A stretch of 12,091 bases of DNA from Spirochaetia bacterium (GTDB lineage: Bacteria > Spirochaetota > Spirochaetia > Treponematales > Treponemataceae). The position numbers and the translations under genes are program-made. How positions within the stretch are numbered: position 1 is the stretch's first letter; each line of letters starts with the position of its first letter. The stretch covers positions 1 through 12,091 of the forward strand of contig CAAGIZ010000253.1 of the NCBI GenBank assembly GCA_900770075.1, in the 5' to 3' direction. Positions 1 to 6,918 of the stretch are shown here, piece after piece. The notes under the pieces are model-generated. The model worked only from the letters and a program-made list of their open reading frames with translations, was not told the DNA's origin and searched no databases.

Positions 1-2441
1 AAGCTGCAGGTAAGGCAGGATTTTTGAAAATCCACAAAAGGCTTCAGGTAAAATCCCGATTTTTGAGAATGTCTTGCACCGGCAGAGTGAACAGTCGAAA
101 ACTTCAAATAAGCTTTTGCATCGGCAGAATTTCCGTCCCGCCGGTATTCGGCAGTCAAAACCTTTCCTTCTGCCAAAACCTCAGTTTTCACAGCGTTTTC
201 TTCAGAGCCGTAAAGCCACAGTGCCTCTGCTCCCAAAGAAAAACCGGCAAAAAGCCCCTTCCATAGGGAAGCACTCAGGGCAGAATTTACACAGGTATTC
301 TTAAACCCTTCAGAGTCAAAGACAAAATCCCCAGAAAAACTGTATGCCAGCCTTCCGTCTCCGCCGCTCAAGGCACACTCAAAGCCGCCGTTTCCAGACA
401 GGGGGCTGTAGCCGGCAGAAAACAAAGTAAGCCTGTCTGTCCACGGATTTGAAGTTACAAAACTTACCCCCAAAAAGAGCAGGTCCTCTGTTTCAAAATC
501 GTGGTTAAAAGATTTTACAATCCCCACAGGAAGAACCGCACCCTTAAAAAAATATCTGAAAGGATTGTATTTTGAAATTCCTTCCGTTTTTTTTTCCGCA
601 GGACTGTCCACAGGACTTTCAGAACTTTCCGCAGAACTTTCAGAACCTTCGGCAGAACTGTCCGCAGGTGTTTTTCCGGCCAGAGACTTTTTAAAATCTT
701 CCACAGCGAGTTTGTCCGCTGTCTCCCCTGCAGCAGTATTTTCAACATTCATTTCCCCTTCTTCGCCGGCCAGTTTTTTTTCATCATTTTTTTTCTTTGC
801 CGGAGAAACTGGAGAAAAATTTTCCCACTGACTTTCTTCAATTTTTATAAAACGCAGGGGATTTGCGTCATATTCTTCGTTTATGACAAGATAACCGTCT
901 TTACAGGGAACCGCTTCGATAAAAAAAGCCGGACAGTCCTCCGCTAAAAGCTGAATTTTTATATTTAAAGTTTCCTTATCGATAAAGATTCTTCCAATTC
1001 TTCCCAGACTTTCGCAATTCATTTCTGCCCAGACAAAAACAAACTTTAAAATGCCCTCCTTTTCTTTTTCAAAATGAACGTTGTGAATTATTCTGTTCCC
1101 CAAATTCCACTCTGCCCGACTTCCGTCTTTTGACTCATAGACAAGGCTCCATTCCAGACCATTTTTTTCTGGCCTAAGCCCCCGGACTTTTTCAAAATTT
1201 TCCAGCCGGTGTTCAATCCGCCTTTTTTCTCTCAGAATCAAATCGTATTCAAAGTCTTCGATTTTTATGTTTGACCGGCCGGCAAGGGTGCTTACAAGAA
1301 TTTTTTCTCCGTCTTCGGAAAACCGCAGCCTCTGGACGTTTTTTGCCGTAAAGAGTTTTTTTGAATCCATATAAACTGAACAGGAAAGCTGGTCATACCA
1401 CACGGTCTTCCAAAAGCCACAGGCTTCATCAAAAAAAGAATCCGCCGTAACAACCAGAGATTTTCTGTTCTTTTTTACACTGAAGGGCAGGTTCCCGTCA
1501 GAAACAAAGTTGGAATAATCCTCAGGCTCAATCCGGGGTACCCACAGGCTTTCAGAAAAATCATTCCAGGCATCGTCCAGTTTTATTCCATAGGTTTTCT
1601 TAAAAATTCCTGCACAAAAAGAGAGGGTCGTGGAAGTTCCTGCATTTTTCCAGAATTCAGCATATTTTTCCTTTCCGTATTTTTGAATAAGGTACCGGGC
1701 AAAACAGGAACCGAAGATATAGGCATCGTTGCCATAAGGAAAGACATCCCGGGCACCGCTCACATCCCTCCAGGAAGGAAAGTTTTTTCCCCCTGCAAGG
1801 GACTTCATTTTTGCAGCGGTAATTTTCTGTGTAAAAAAGGGGTCATTCAGCCGTCCGCCTGCACCCAGACTCTCAAAAGCAACGGCCGCTCCCTCAAACC
1901 AGAAGGAAGTAAGGCTGATTCCAGCCGGAGTAAAAAAATCCCCGAAAAAAGCCATCCCCCGCCAAAACGGCGATTTTGCGTTCAGAGAAACGGCATGAAC
2001 CAGCTCGTGGTAAAACATCGCCTCCACAGTTTTTTCGTTCATGTCGAGGCTGTAGCCGGGATCAGCATCATAAAAAACTATCAGATTATAGGGCGCCATG
2101 GAAAAATAGGCATTTGCACTTTCCACCTGATCCGTAATTGAAACAGGAAAACGCTGGTACGGTTCATACCCAAATCCAGCTGCGATTTCCTCGTAATAAG
2201 AATCGCAGACCCCAGCAATCTTCCGGGCAGTTTCCAGACAGCTGTCAGGAAAAATCAAATCAAAATACCGGGTATGAATTTCGTTCAAAGCCCCTTTTGT
2301 TCCGCTCATGCACCCGCCCCGTGCAAAAACGCCCTGACAAACAAAAAAAACGCAGGCAAAAGCCAAAACTTTTCCTTTAATTCCCGGTTTAACAACCGCC
2401 TTAAATGCAGTTTTTACCCCATCTTTTACAGCCACTACCAT
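1..2441 (-). CDS. Exported gluzincin-type zinc peptidase with probable C-terminal outer-membrane barrel (3' end off window)
   Basis: The frame is open without a stop from the ATG at 2441 to the window edge (813 codons), so the C-terminus is missing. Residues 1-40 form a signal peptide: lysines up to K24, a hydrophobic core ending VFFVCQGVFA, then likely cleavage before R41. Residues about 50-260 hold a peptidase domain: HELVH at 145-149 and WFEG with E183 fit the two-histidine-plus-glutamate zinc site and catalytic glutamate of peptidase MA-like gluzincins. Residues about 290-540 are beta-rich and might be a degenerate propeller. A Lys/Glu/Ser-rich linker spans about 545-620. From about 622 (YNPFRYFFKG) alternating polar/aromatic strands resemble a barrel, suggesting outer-membrane anchoring; this is inference. 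It follows the hexokinase stop by 34 bp with only a weak ribosome site, so it is probably cotranscribed. The zinc motif is visible; substrate and exact family are not. Confidence 0.8.
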   Translation of the reverse strand, partial: MVVAVKDGVKTAFKAVVKPGIKGKVLAFACVFFVCQGVFARGGCMSGTKGALNEIHTRYFDLIFPDSCLETARKIAGVCDSYYEEIAAGFGYEPYQRFPVSITDQVESANAYFSMAPYNLIVFYDADPGYSLDMNEKTVEAMFYHELVHAVSLNAKSPFWRGMAFFGDFFTPAGISLTSFWFEGAAVAFESLGAGGRLNDPFFTQKITAAKMKSLAGGKNFPSWRDVSGARDVFPYGNDAYIFGSCFARYLIQKYGKEKYAEFWKNAGTSTTLSFCAGIFKKTYGIKLDDAWNDFSESLWVPRIEPEDYSNFVSDGNLPFSVKKNRKSLVVTADSFFDEACGFWKTVWYDQLSCSVYMDSKKLFTAKNVQRLRFSEDGEKILVSTLAGRSNIKIEDFEYDLILREKRRIEHRLENFEKVRGLRPEKNGLEWSLVYESKDGSRAEWNLGNRIIHNVHFEKEKEGILKFVFVWAEMNCESLGRIGRIFIDKETLNIKIQLLAEDCPAFFIEAVPCKDGYLVINEEYDANPLRFIKIEESQWENFSPVSPAKKKNDEKKLAGEEGEMNVENTAAGETADKLAVEDFKKSLAGKTPADSSAEGSESSAESSESPVDSPAEKKTEGISKYNPFRYFFKGAVLPVGIVKSFNHDFETEDLLFLGVSFVTSNPWTDRLTLFSAGYSPLSGNGGFECALSGGDGRLAYSFSGDFVFDSEGFKNTCVNSALSASLWKGLFAGFSLGAEALWLYGSEENAVKTEVLAEGKVLTAEYRRDGNSADAKAYLKFSTVHSAGARHSQKSGFYLKPFVDFQKSCLTCS
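602..672 (-). repeat. Degenerate Ser/Glu/Ala repeat in linker of the peptidase gene
   Basis: The plus strand repeats variants of cagaactttc / cagaactgtcc about every 12 bases. On the coding (minus) strand this gives a run of SAE, SES and SSP units at about residues 591-614 of the exported peptidase. It sits between the beta-rich middle and the barrel-like region and is likely a flexible linker. The copies are imperfect and keep the reading frame. Confidence 0.6.
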
Positions 2442-2475
2442 TTTTGCTGCCCGCCAGACAAAACAAACCAGCCCC

Positions 2476-3780
2476 CTAAAGCAGGGCGGCAATTGCGGTT
2501 CCCAGCGTTATGTCGTTTTCCAGACAGGCGGTTTTAAAAGAGATTCTGCATTTTTTTCCGGCGTAGTCAAAAAGATACTTTTCCGTCCTCTCTTTCAGCC
2601 GTCGGGTCTTAAAAAAAGTCGTTCCGTTACAGAGGATGCAGACATATTTTCCTTCCGACCGGCCCTTTTCCGTTGCAATCAGGTTTGCAGCCAGAAGGGA
2701 AGCCGAATACCGGGCGCACCTGTCCACCGCCGCATCCAAAAGAAGAAAGGCAGTTTTCCGGTCTTTTTTTGTGCGGCAGGCTTTCATCACCGGGTTTTCA
2801 GCGTTTTCCAGATTTCCAGCATTTCCAAGATTTTCCCCGTTTTCCCCACAGCCTCCAAAGGCTTTCAGAAAGTTGTCCGTCTCAACCGTAGAAAGGGCGT
2901 CCAGAGTCCCGAAATTTTCCGCCGCCGCCTCCGAAAAAAATCCTTCACTGGCAGCAAATTTCAAAAGCGAAAGACAGGTATTTCCAAGGTAGGCACCGCT
3001 GCAGCACTTTTCCAGCGGAAACTGCTTCTGAACGGCAGTCCTCCTGTCCGCATCCAAATCAAAATCACTCAGCGTAAAGGTGTTGCATTTTCCACTTTCG
3101 CAGACGACAATCTGCTCTTTTTTGTCCCCCGTCCACCGGTTTCCCTCAGGAGCCACAAAAGCCGCATTCATTCCGGTTCCCAAAATAAAGCCCACGTAGG
3201 ATTCCGCCTCTTTTTCGCAGAGTTTTCCAGCAAGCAGGGCAGCCACAGTGTCGTTTATTACAGAAATCTTCTGCACCTTCCAGCCCCGCCTTACAAGTTC
3301 TTCTTTCAGGGTCTTTCCAACCGGGCAGCCAAGAACGCTTCTTGCCTTAAATTCCTTGCTGAAAGCGTTGGGAACGGCATCGTGGTCAGGAGTCATGTCC
3401 AGAGAATAGGAAAAACAAAAACCGATTTTTTCAGCCTTGCCCTTCAGATAATCAATTCTGTCAGCAATGGCAGAAAAAAACTCATCCTTTGAATATTCCC
3501 TCTCAGTTGCAGGCATAAAAGTCTTCCGAAAATCAGAAATTTCAGCCTTCCCCTCCCCATCAAAACTCACGATGCAGCTTCTGAAATTTGTTCCCCCGGC
3601 ATCGATTACAGCCACCCGCTCATTGACAGGAAGCCGCTCAGGAGGCACCATCCAAGTGGGATTCATATCCATCCCCACGTTTTTCTGTCTGGGACGGTTC
3701 ATATCAAACAGAATTTCGTCCACAATCATCTTTGAAAAAAAACTGTGCTTTTTTAAAAAGCGGTTCAACTTAAATTTCAT
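2476..3780 (-). CDS. Hexokinase-family sugar kinase
   Basis: This is a 434-residue ATP-dependent hexose kinase, expected to phosphorylate glucose or another hexose in the cytoplasm at the entry to glycolysis. Hexokinase motifs occur in order: phosphate-1 loop DAGGTNFR from D60; sugar-contacting FSYS near 123; GKTLKEEL near 156; SVINDT with catalytic D177; phosphate-2 GFILGTGMN at 197-205; glutamate E228; and LEKCCSGAYLG with E257, matching the FEK...SGxYLGE motif except that the last E is N. Length fits single-domain hexokinases. Residues about 312-330 are a Gly/Glu/Asn-rich insertion not expected in the fold. Another ATG lies 6 bases upstream at 3786, but GAAG at 3788-3791 is 7 bases from the 3780 ATG and only 1 base from the 3786 ATG, so 3780 is preferred. 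The downstream peptidase gene probably shares its transcript. Sugar specificity cannot be read from sequence. Confidence 0.9.
   Translation of the reverse strand: MKFKLNRFLKKHSFFSKMIVDEILFDMNRPRQKNVGMDMNPTWMVPPERLPVNERVAVIDAGGTNFRSCIVSFDGEGKAEISDFRKTFMPATEREYSKDEFFSAIADRIDYLKGKAEKIGFCFSYSLDMTPDHDAVPNAFSKEFKARSVLGCPVGKTLKEELVRRGWKVQKISVINDTVAALLAGKLCEKEAESYVGFILGTGMNAAFVAPEGNRWTGDKKEQIVVCESGKCNTFTLSDFDLDADRRTAVQKQFPLEKCCSGAYLGNTCLSLLKFAASEGFFSEAAAENFGTLDALSTVETDNFLKAFGGCGENGENLGNAGNLENAENPVMKACRTKKDRKTAFLLLDAAVDRCARYSASLLAANLIATEKGRSEGKYVCILCNGTTFFKTRRLKERTEKYLFDYAGKKCRISFKTACLENDITLGTAIAALL
2791..2847 (-). repeat. Low-complexity Gly/Glu/Asn insertion in the hexokinase gene
   Basis: The plus strand shows repeated ttttcc / atttcc blocks. 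On the coding strand they read as GEN, GNA, GNL and ENA units. The insertion lies between conserved hexokinase segments and keeps frame, so it is probably a surface loop enlarged by replication slippage. Confidence 0.55.
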
Positions 3781-3792
3781 AAACATTCTTCG

Positions 3793-3821
3793 ATTATAAA
3801 CCCGAATTCACTATTTTTAAA
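3793..3821 (-). promoter_or_regulatory. Candidate sigma-70 promoter for the hexokinase gene
   Basis: On the minus strand a perfect TATAAT lies at 3798-3793. A weak -35 (TTTAAA, 3821-3816) is 17 bp upstream. Initiation would fall near 3786, which leaves almost no leader before the ATG codons at 3786 and 3780. The -10 match is strong and the -35 poor, so an additional upstream start is possible. Confidence 0.45.
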
Positions 3822-3831
3822 TGAACAAACA

Positions 3832-3872
3832 GGGAAAAAATTTCCAAAAAAATTTTTTCCAAAAAATTTTCC
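3832..3872. other. A-tract/T-tract block, probably bent DNA
   Basis: Three successive AnTn tracts separated by CC occur here. Segments 3833-3842 (ggaaaaaatt) and 3851-3860 (aattttttcc) are exact inverted repeats. The block lies just upstream of the hexokinase promoter, where such tracts can act as UP-like or curved DNA. The function is inferred; the tracts are plain in the sequence. No gene is seen in 3787-4078. Confidence 0.45.
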
Positions 3873-3911
3873 AGTGCAGTTTTTTTCGCTTTTTGAACCG
3901 CCCTTTTTCGT

Positions 3912-3992
3912 CTCGCCGGCCAGTCGGGGTTCCGCTTCTGCTTCATTGCCTTGCGGCAACGGCTTACGCCGCCCCTTGTGTCCGGGGTAAGC
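3912..3992 (-). repeat. Intergenic hairpin repeat, copy B
   Basis: Read on the minus strand, this stretch aligns with 8921-9005 on the plus strand. Shared blocks are AGGGGC, then GCCGTTnCCG, then AAGGnAATGA, then a GCGnAA..CCCGAC block. It holds hairpin CGGC-GTAA-GCCG (3960-3971) and hairpin TTGCC-GCAA-GGCAA (3946-3959), both closing GNRA-type loops on this strand. A longer outer pairing GCTTAC/GTAAGC (3962-3967 with 3987-3992) would compete with the first hairpin. The element lies between the divergent hexokinase and helicase genes. Its outer limits are approximate, and the third hairpin of copy A is degenerate here. Confidence 0.65.
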
Positions 3993-4078
3993 TTTTCCGT
4001 CAGCCCATACACCATCTTCCCTGGACTTTTCCCGCTGCTGTTCCCAAAAACAAAAAAAATCAATAGACTTTCTGTCCT

Positions 4079-6175
4079 ATGGCAACAGATTTATCAGACC
4101 TTAAAAACGAATTGAATCCTGAACAGTACGAAGCTGTAATGACCATAAACGGTCCCATCCTGATAATCGCCGGTGCCGGCTCAGGAAAAACAAGGGTTAT
4201 CACCTTCCGCATAGCCCACATGCTTAATTCAGGAGTGCCCCAAAGCCAGATACTTGCCCTTACCTTCACAAACAAGGCAGCAAAAGAGATGGCAGAACGC
4301 ATAAAAGAACTTACAGGCAAAAAACTGCCTCTCCTCACCATTTCCACCTTCCACGCTTTTGGGGTAAAGGTTTTAAGGCAGGATATTGCAAAATTGGGCT
4401 GGAGGGAAAACTTTTCAATCTACGACGAAACAGACCGCAACGCCCTCATAAAAGAAACAGGCCGGGAACTTCGCTATTCCCCGGAAGCCCTGGACATCTA
4501 CAAAATAGGAATTCTCATATCGGACATAAAAACAGGCCGCAAGCAGTGGAATGCCGAAAACGAAATGTACCGGGAACTCTACGAAGCCTATCAGGAAGGT
4601 CTTAAACTCTACAATGCGGTGGATTTTGACGACCTTATAGTGCTGCCCATCCGGCTTTTTAAGGAATTCCCGGAAATTCTTGCGGCCTACCGACAGCACT
4701 ACAAATACATAATGGTGGACGAATTTCAGGACACGAGCCACCAGCAGTACGAGATGATGCACCTTCTTGCAGACAAGAACGTAGCCGTCGTAGGAGACGA
4801 TGACCAGAGCATCTACTCATGGCGGGGAGCAGACTACCAGAACATAATCAACTTTGAAAAGGACTTTCCCGACGTAAAGGAAATCCGTCTGGAGCAGAAC
4901 TACCGTTCCACAGGAACCATTCTGGCAGCGGCAAACGGCGTAATAAGGCACAACACAAACCGCAAGGACAAGCAGCTTTGGTCAGGCAAGGGGGAAGGAA
5001 AACCCATCGAAGTCTACAGCCCGGACAACGAAACGGCAGAAGCAGACTTTGTAATCGAAACCATTCAGTCCATCTGTGCCGAAGAAAAGCGCAAATACGA
5101 CGACTTCTGCGTGCTCATGCGGGCAAACACCCAGTCCAGAGCCGTGGAAGAAGCCTTCCTTCAGGAAAACATTCCCTATACCATGAGCGGCGGAACTTCG
5201 TTTTTTCAGCGCAAGGAGATTAAGGACATAATTTCCTACCTGCGCCTTATTTCAAACCACGACGACGACGTAAACCTTCTGCGCATAATAAATGCACCCA
5301 GACGGGGAATCGGCAGGGCAACCATAGAAAAACTCAATCAGATTGCAAAAAATCTGGGCTGTTCCCTTTACGAGGCCATAAAAGCCCTTCTGGAAGTGCC
5401 AGAAGAAGAAGCAGACCTTTTCATGCAGGCATCACCTTCAAAATACTCGCTGGAAGAAGCAGGAGATTTTTCGGAGGGAACAAAAGATTCCCTTAAAAAC
5501 TTCATCGATATAATCGATTCAAACAAGAGCATGCTGGGCGGTCACGGACTTTCTAAAAAAGTACGCAAGCTGGTGGAAGACATCCGATATTTTGACTACC
5601 TCATTTCAGAAAACCCCAAGTCAGAAAAGGCCGCAAGGTTCAAATTCCTCAACATCGAATCCCTGATAAATTCCATCGAAATGTGGGAAACAAACCCCGA
5701 AACCCAGGATCCAACCCTTTACAGCTACCTGAACAGAATCACCCTTCTTTCCAGAGACGACATGGACGACGATGAAGACCACGGAAAGGTAAATTTAATG
5801 ACGATTCACGCTTCCAAGGGGCTTGAATTTCCTGTGGTGTTCATAATCGGCTGCGAAGAAGGGCTAATTCCCCACGGGCGGGCTGTGGACGAAGGCGGAG
5901 ATGCAGCCGTCGAAGAAGAAAGGCGGCTTTTTTACGTTGCAATCACCAGGGCAAGGGACAAGCTTTACATCTCTTCCTGCAGAAAAAGAAGGCACCTGCA
6001 GTCTTCTGTTGAATGTAGCCCAAGCCGTTTTCTGGAAGAGATTCCTTCCAGCCTTGTAAAATACTACGAACCGCCGGCAGCCATAGACGATGCAACCGCT
6101 GACGAAATCTTTGCGCAGATGAAAAAGCGGTTTTCGGCTCCGATTGTGCCCGGATTTGGCAGCAGGCCAAGATAA
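4079..6175 (+). CDS. rep: Rep/PcrA/UvrD-type superfamily 1A DNA helicase
   Basis: This is a 698-residue ATP-dependent 3'-5' DNA helicase, expected to work in replication restart, removal of DNA-bound proteins, or repair. All SF1A motifs are present: Q-motif LNPEQ at 12-16; Walker A AGAGSGKT at 31-38; Ia TFTNKAAKEM at 62-71; Ib ISTFHAFG at 88-95; Walker B VDEFQDTS at 213-220; III VVGDDDQSIYSWRGAD at 237-252; IV QNYRS at 273-277; V MTIHASKGLEFP at 574-585; VI YVAITRARDKLY at 619-630. Segments such as SGGTSFFQRKEIKD and the EEGLIPH region follow E. coli Rep closely, so Rep-like is favoured over UvrD, though PcrA is not excluded. The ATG at 4079 is the first possible start after the in-frame stop at 4064-4066. 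No Shine-Dalgarno precedes it. No terminator is visible after the stop. Confidence 0.95.
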   Translation: MATDLSDLKNELNPEQYEAVMTINGPILIIAGAGSGKTRVITFRIAHMLNSGVPQSQILALTFTNKAAKEMAERIKELTGKKLPLLTISTFHAFGVKVLRQDIAKLGWRENFSIYDETDRNALIKETGRELRYSPEALDIYKIGILISDIKTGRKQWNAENEMYRELYEAYQEGLKLYNAVDFDDLIVLPIRLFKEFPEILAAYRQHYKYIMVDEFQDTSHQQYEMMHLLADKNVAVVGDDDQSIYSWRGADYQNIINFEKDFPDVKEIRLEQNYRSTGTILAAANGVIRHNTNRKDKQLWSGKGEGKPIEVYSPDNETAEADFVIETIQSICAEEKRKYDDFCVLMRANTQSRAVEEAFLQENIPYTMSGGTSFFQRKEIKDIISYLRLISNHDDDVNLLRIINAPRRGIGRATIEKLNQIAKNLGCSLYEAIKALLEVPEEEADLFMQASPSKYSLEEAGDFSEGTKDSLKNFIDIIDSNKSMLGGHGLSKKVRKLVEDIRYFDYLISENPKSEKAARFKFLNIESLINSIEMWETNPETQDPTLYSYLNRITLLSRDDMDDDEDHGKVNLMTIHASKGLEFPVVFIIGCEEGLIPHGRAVDEGGDAAVEEERRLFYVAITRARDKLYISSCRKRRHLQSSVECSPSRFLEEIPSSLVKYYEPPAAIDDATADEIFAQMKKRFSAPIVPGFGSRPR

Positions 6176-6189
6176 GGCAAAAACCTGTA

Positions 6190-6270
6190 CAAAATTTTTG
6201 TTAAAATATCGTAAAAATACAAATAAAAGACAGTAAAAATTACATAACCGATATTACAATGTATGTAATC
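6190..6270 (+). promoter_or_regulatory. A/T-rich promoter region of the lipoprotein gene with inverted repeat
   Basis: The spacer after the helicase gene is almost pure A/T. A good -10 candidate, TACAAT, lies at 6255-6260, with only weak -35 options upstream. An exact 8-bp inverted repeat, ATTACATA (6239-6246) and TATGTAAT (6262-6269), brackets this -10. It could be an operator for a dimeric regulator or, if transcription starts further upstream, a leader hairpin just before the ribosome site. The exact start cannot be fixed by eye. Confidence 0.5.
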
Positions 6271-6276
6271 TCATTT

Positions 6277-6285
6277 AAGGAGGAG
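6277..6285 (+). promoter_or_regulatory. Strong Shine-Dalgarno of the lipoprotein gene
   Basis: AAGGAGGAG lies 8 bases before the ATG at 6294. It is the strongest ribosome site in the window and agrees with the codon bias of this gene in predicting high expression. Confidence 0.85.
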
Positions 6286-6293
6286 ATATAAAA

Positions 6294-6896
6294 ATGAAAT
6301 TGGTTACAAAGGTAACAACAGCTATCGCAGCACTTGCAGCAGTTGCAATGCTCGCATCTTGTGGATCAACATCAGGAGCTTCAGAATCTGCAGCAGCACC
6401 TTCTTCTGGTTCTTCAGCAGCTTCAGGAAACGCTTCTGTTTGGGAATGGGCTTCAATCCCTCTTTCTGATATCGGTACAAACGACACAGTAATCGATGAC
6501 CGCTTCGTTCTCGATCCAGTATCTAACCCTTGCGATGCTGAATTCGCTGCAGTTGCAGGAAAAGCAAAATTCAAGACTGAAGACCTCGGAACAGCTATCT
6601 ACCTTCAGAACAAAGGTGCATCAAACAAAGACAACATCAAAGATGTATTCCAGGCTGCATTCGAAGTAGTTGTAAAGGCTCCTTCTGCCGTTACACTTTC
6701 AATCTCTGGAAACGGCGATGCTACTCCAGCCCGCGTATTCGGTGTATTTGATCCAAGTGGTGCTATGATCGCTTCTGTAGACAACCTGGGACAGGATGCT
6801 AAATCAGAACTTGCATTCGATGCTCCAGCTGCTGGAACTTACACAATCAAAGCTTCTGGTACACGTATCTACGGTGTAAAAGTTGAGGCTAAATAA
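6294..6896 (+). CDS. Small secreted lipoprotein of unknown function
   Basis: This 200-residue protein has a classical lipoprotein signal: MKLVTK, a hydrophobic stretch, then MLASC with C23 as the lipidated residue. A Ser/Ala/Gly-rich tether follows (24-48). Residues about 49-200 form a compact beta-rich domain ending GTYTIKASGTRIYGVKVEAK. That pattern resembles beta-sandwich carbohydrate-binding or pre-peptidase C-terminal modules, but I cannot assign a family. It should be membrane-anchored, in the periplasm or at the surface. The gene stands alone with its own promoter region, strong ribosome site and intrinsic terminator. Codon use differs from its neighbours: phenylalanine is nearly always TTC, isoleucine ATC, asparagine AAC, with GCT/GCA alanine and TCT/TCA serine, and few GCC or GGC codons. 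This suggests very high expression, a major envelope lipoprotein. Recent transfer is a less likely explanation. Confidence 0.85.
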   Translation: MKLVTKVTTAIAALAAVAMLASCGSTSGASESAAAPSSGSSAASGNASVWEWASIPLSDIGTNDTVIDDRFVLDPVSNPCDAEFAAVAGKAKFKTEDLGTAIYLQNKGASNKDNIKDVFQAAFEVVVKAPSAVTLSISGNGDATPARVFGVFDPSGAMIASVDNLGQDAKSELAFDAPAAGTYTIKASGTRIYGVKVEAK

Positions 6897-6914
6897 GTTT
6901 AGTATGTAAACTTA
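6894..6914 (+). other. Hairpin overlapping the lipoprotein stop codon
   Basis: TAAGTTTA (6894-6901) and TAAACTTA (6907-6914) are exact inverted repeats with a 5-base loop, and the stop codon is the first triplet of the stem. There is no T-run after it, so it is not itself a terminator. It may protect the mRNA 3' end together with the terminator that follows. Confidence 0.5.
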
Positions 6915-6918
6915 CCTT

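Noticed and set aside
1683..2141. A 152-codon plus-strand frame inside the peptidase gene
   Set aside because: It is antisense to the HELVH peptidase domain, has no ribosome site and shows no recognisable motif. The minus-strand frame is continuous and has clear domain signatures.
3777..4063. Short minus- and plus-strand frames in the hexokinase-helicase gap
   Set aside because: They run through the hairpin repeat and A/T tracts, start at poor codons, and their peptide sequences are low-complexity. The repeat copies do not share a reading frame, so the element is not protein-coding.
4415..4762. Minus-strand frame of 115 codons within the helicase gene
   Set aside because: It is antisense to conserved helicase sequence including the VDEFQDTS motif, and has no supporting features.
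6185..6205. acaaaatttttgt palindrome after the helicase gene considered as a terminator
   Set aside because: The stem is only A/T pairs apart from one end pair and has no proper T-run. It is too weak to call.
6275..6574. Minus-strand frame of 99 codons opposite the lipoprotein gene
   Set aside because: It is antisense to the signal peptide and tether. The plus-strand gene has a strong ribosome site and lipobox, so this is a shadow of its biased codons.
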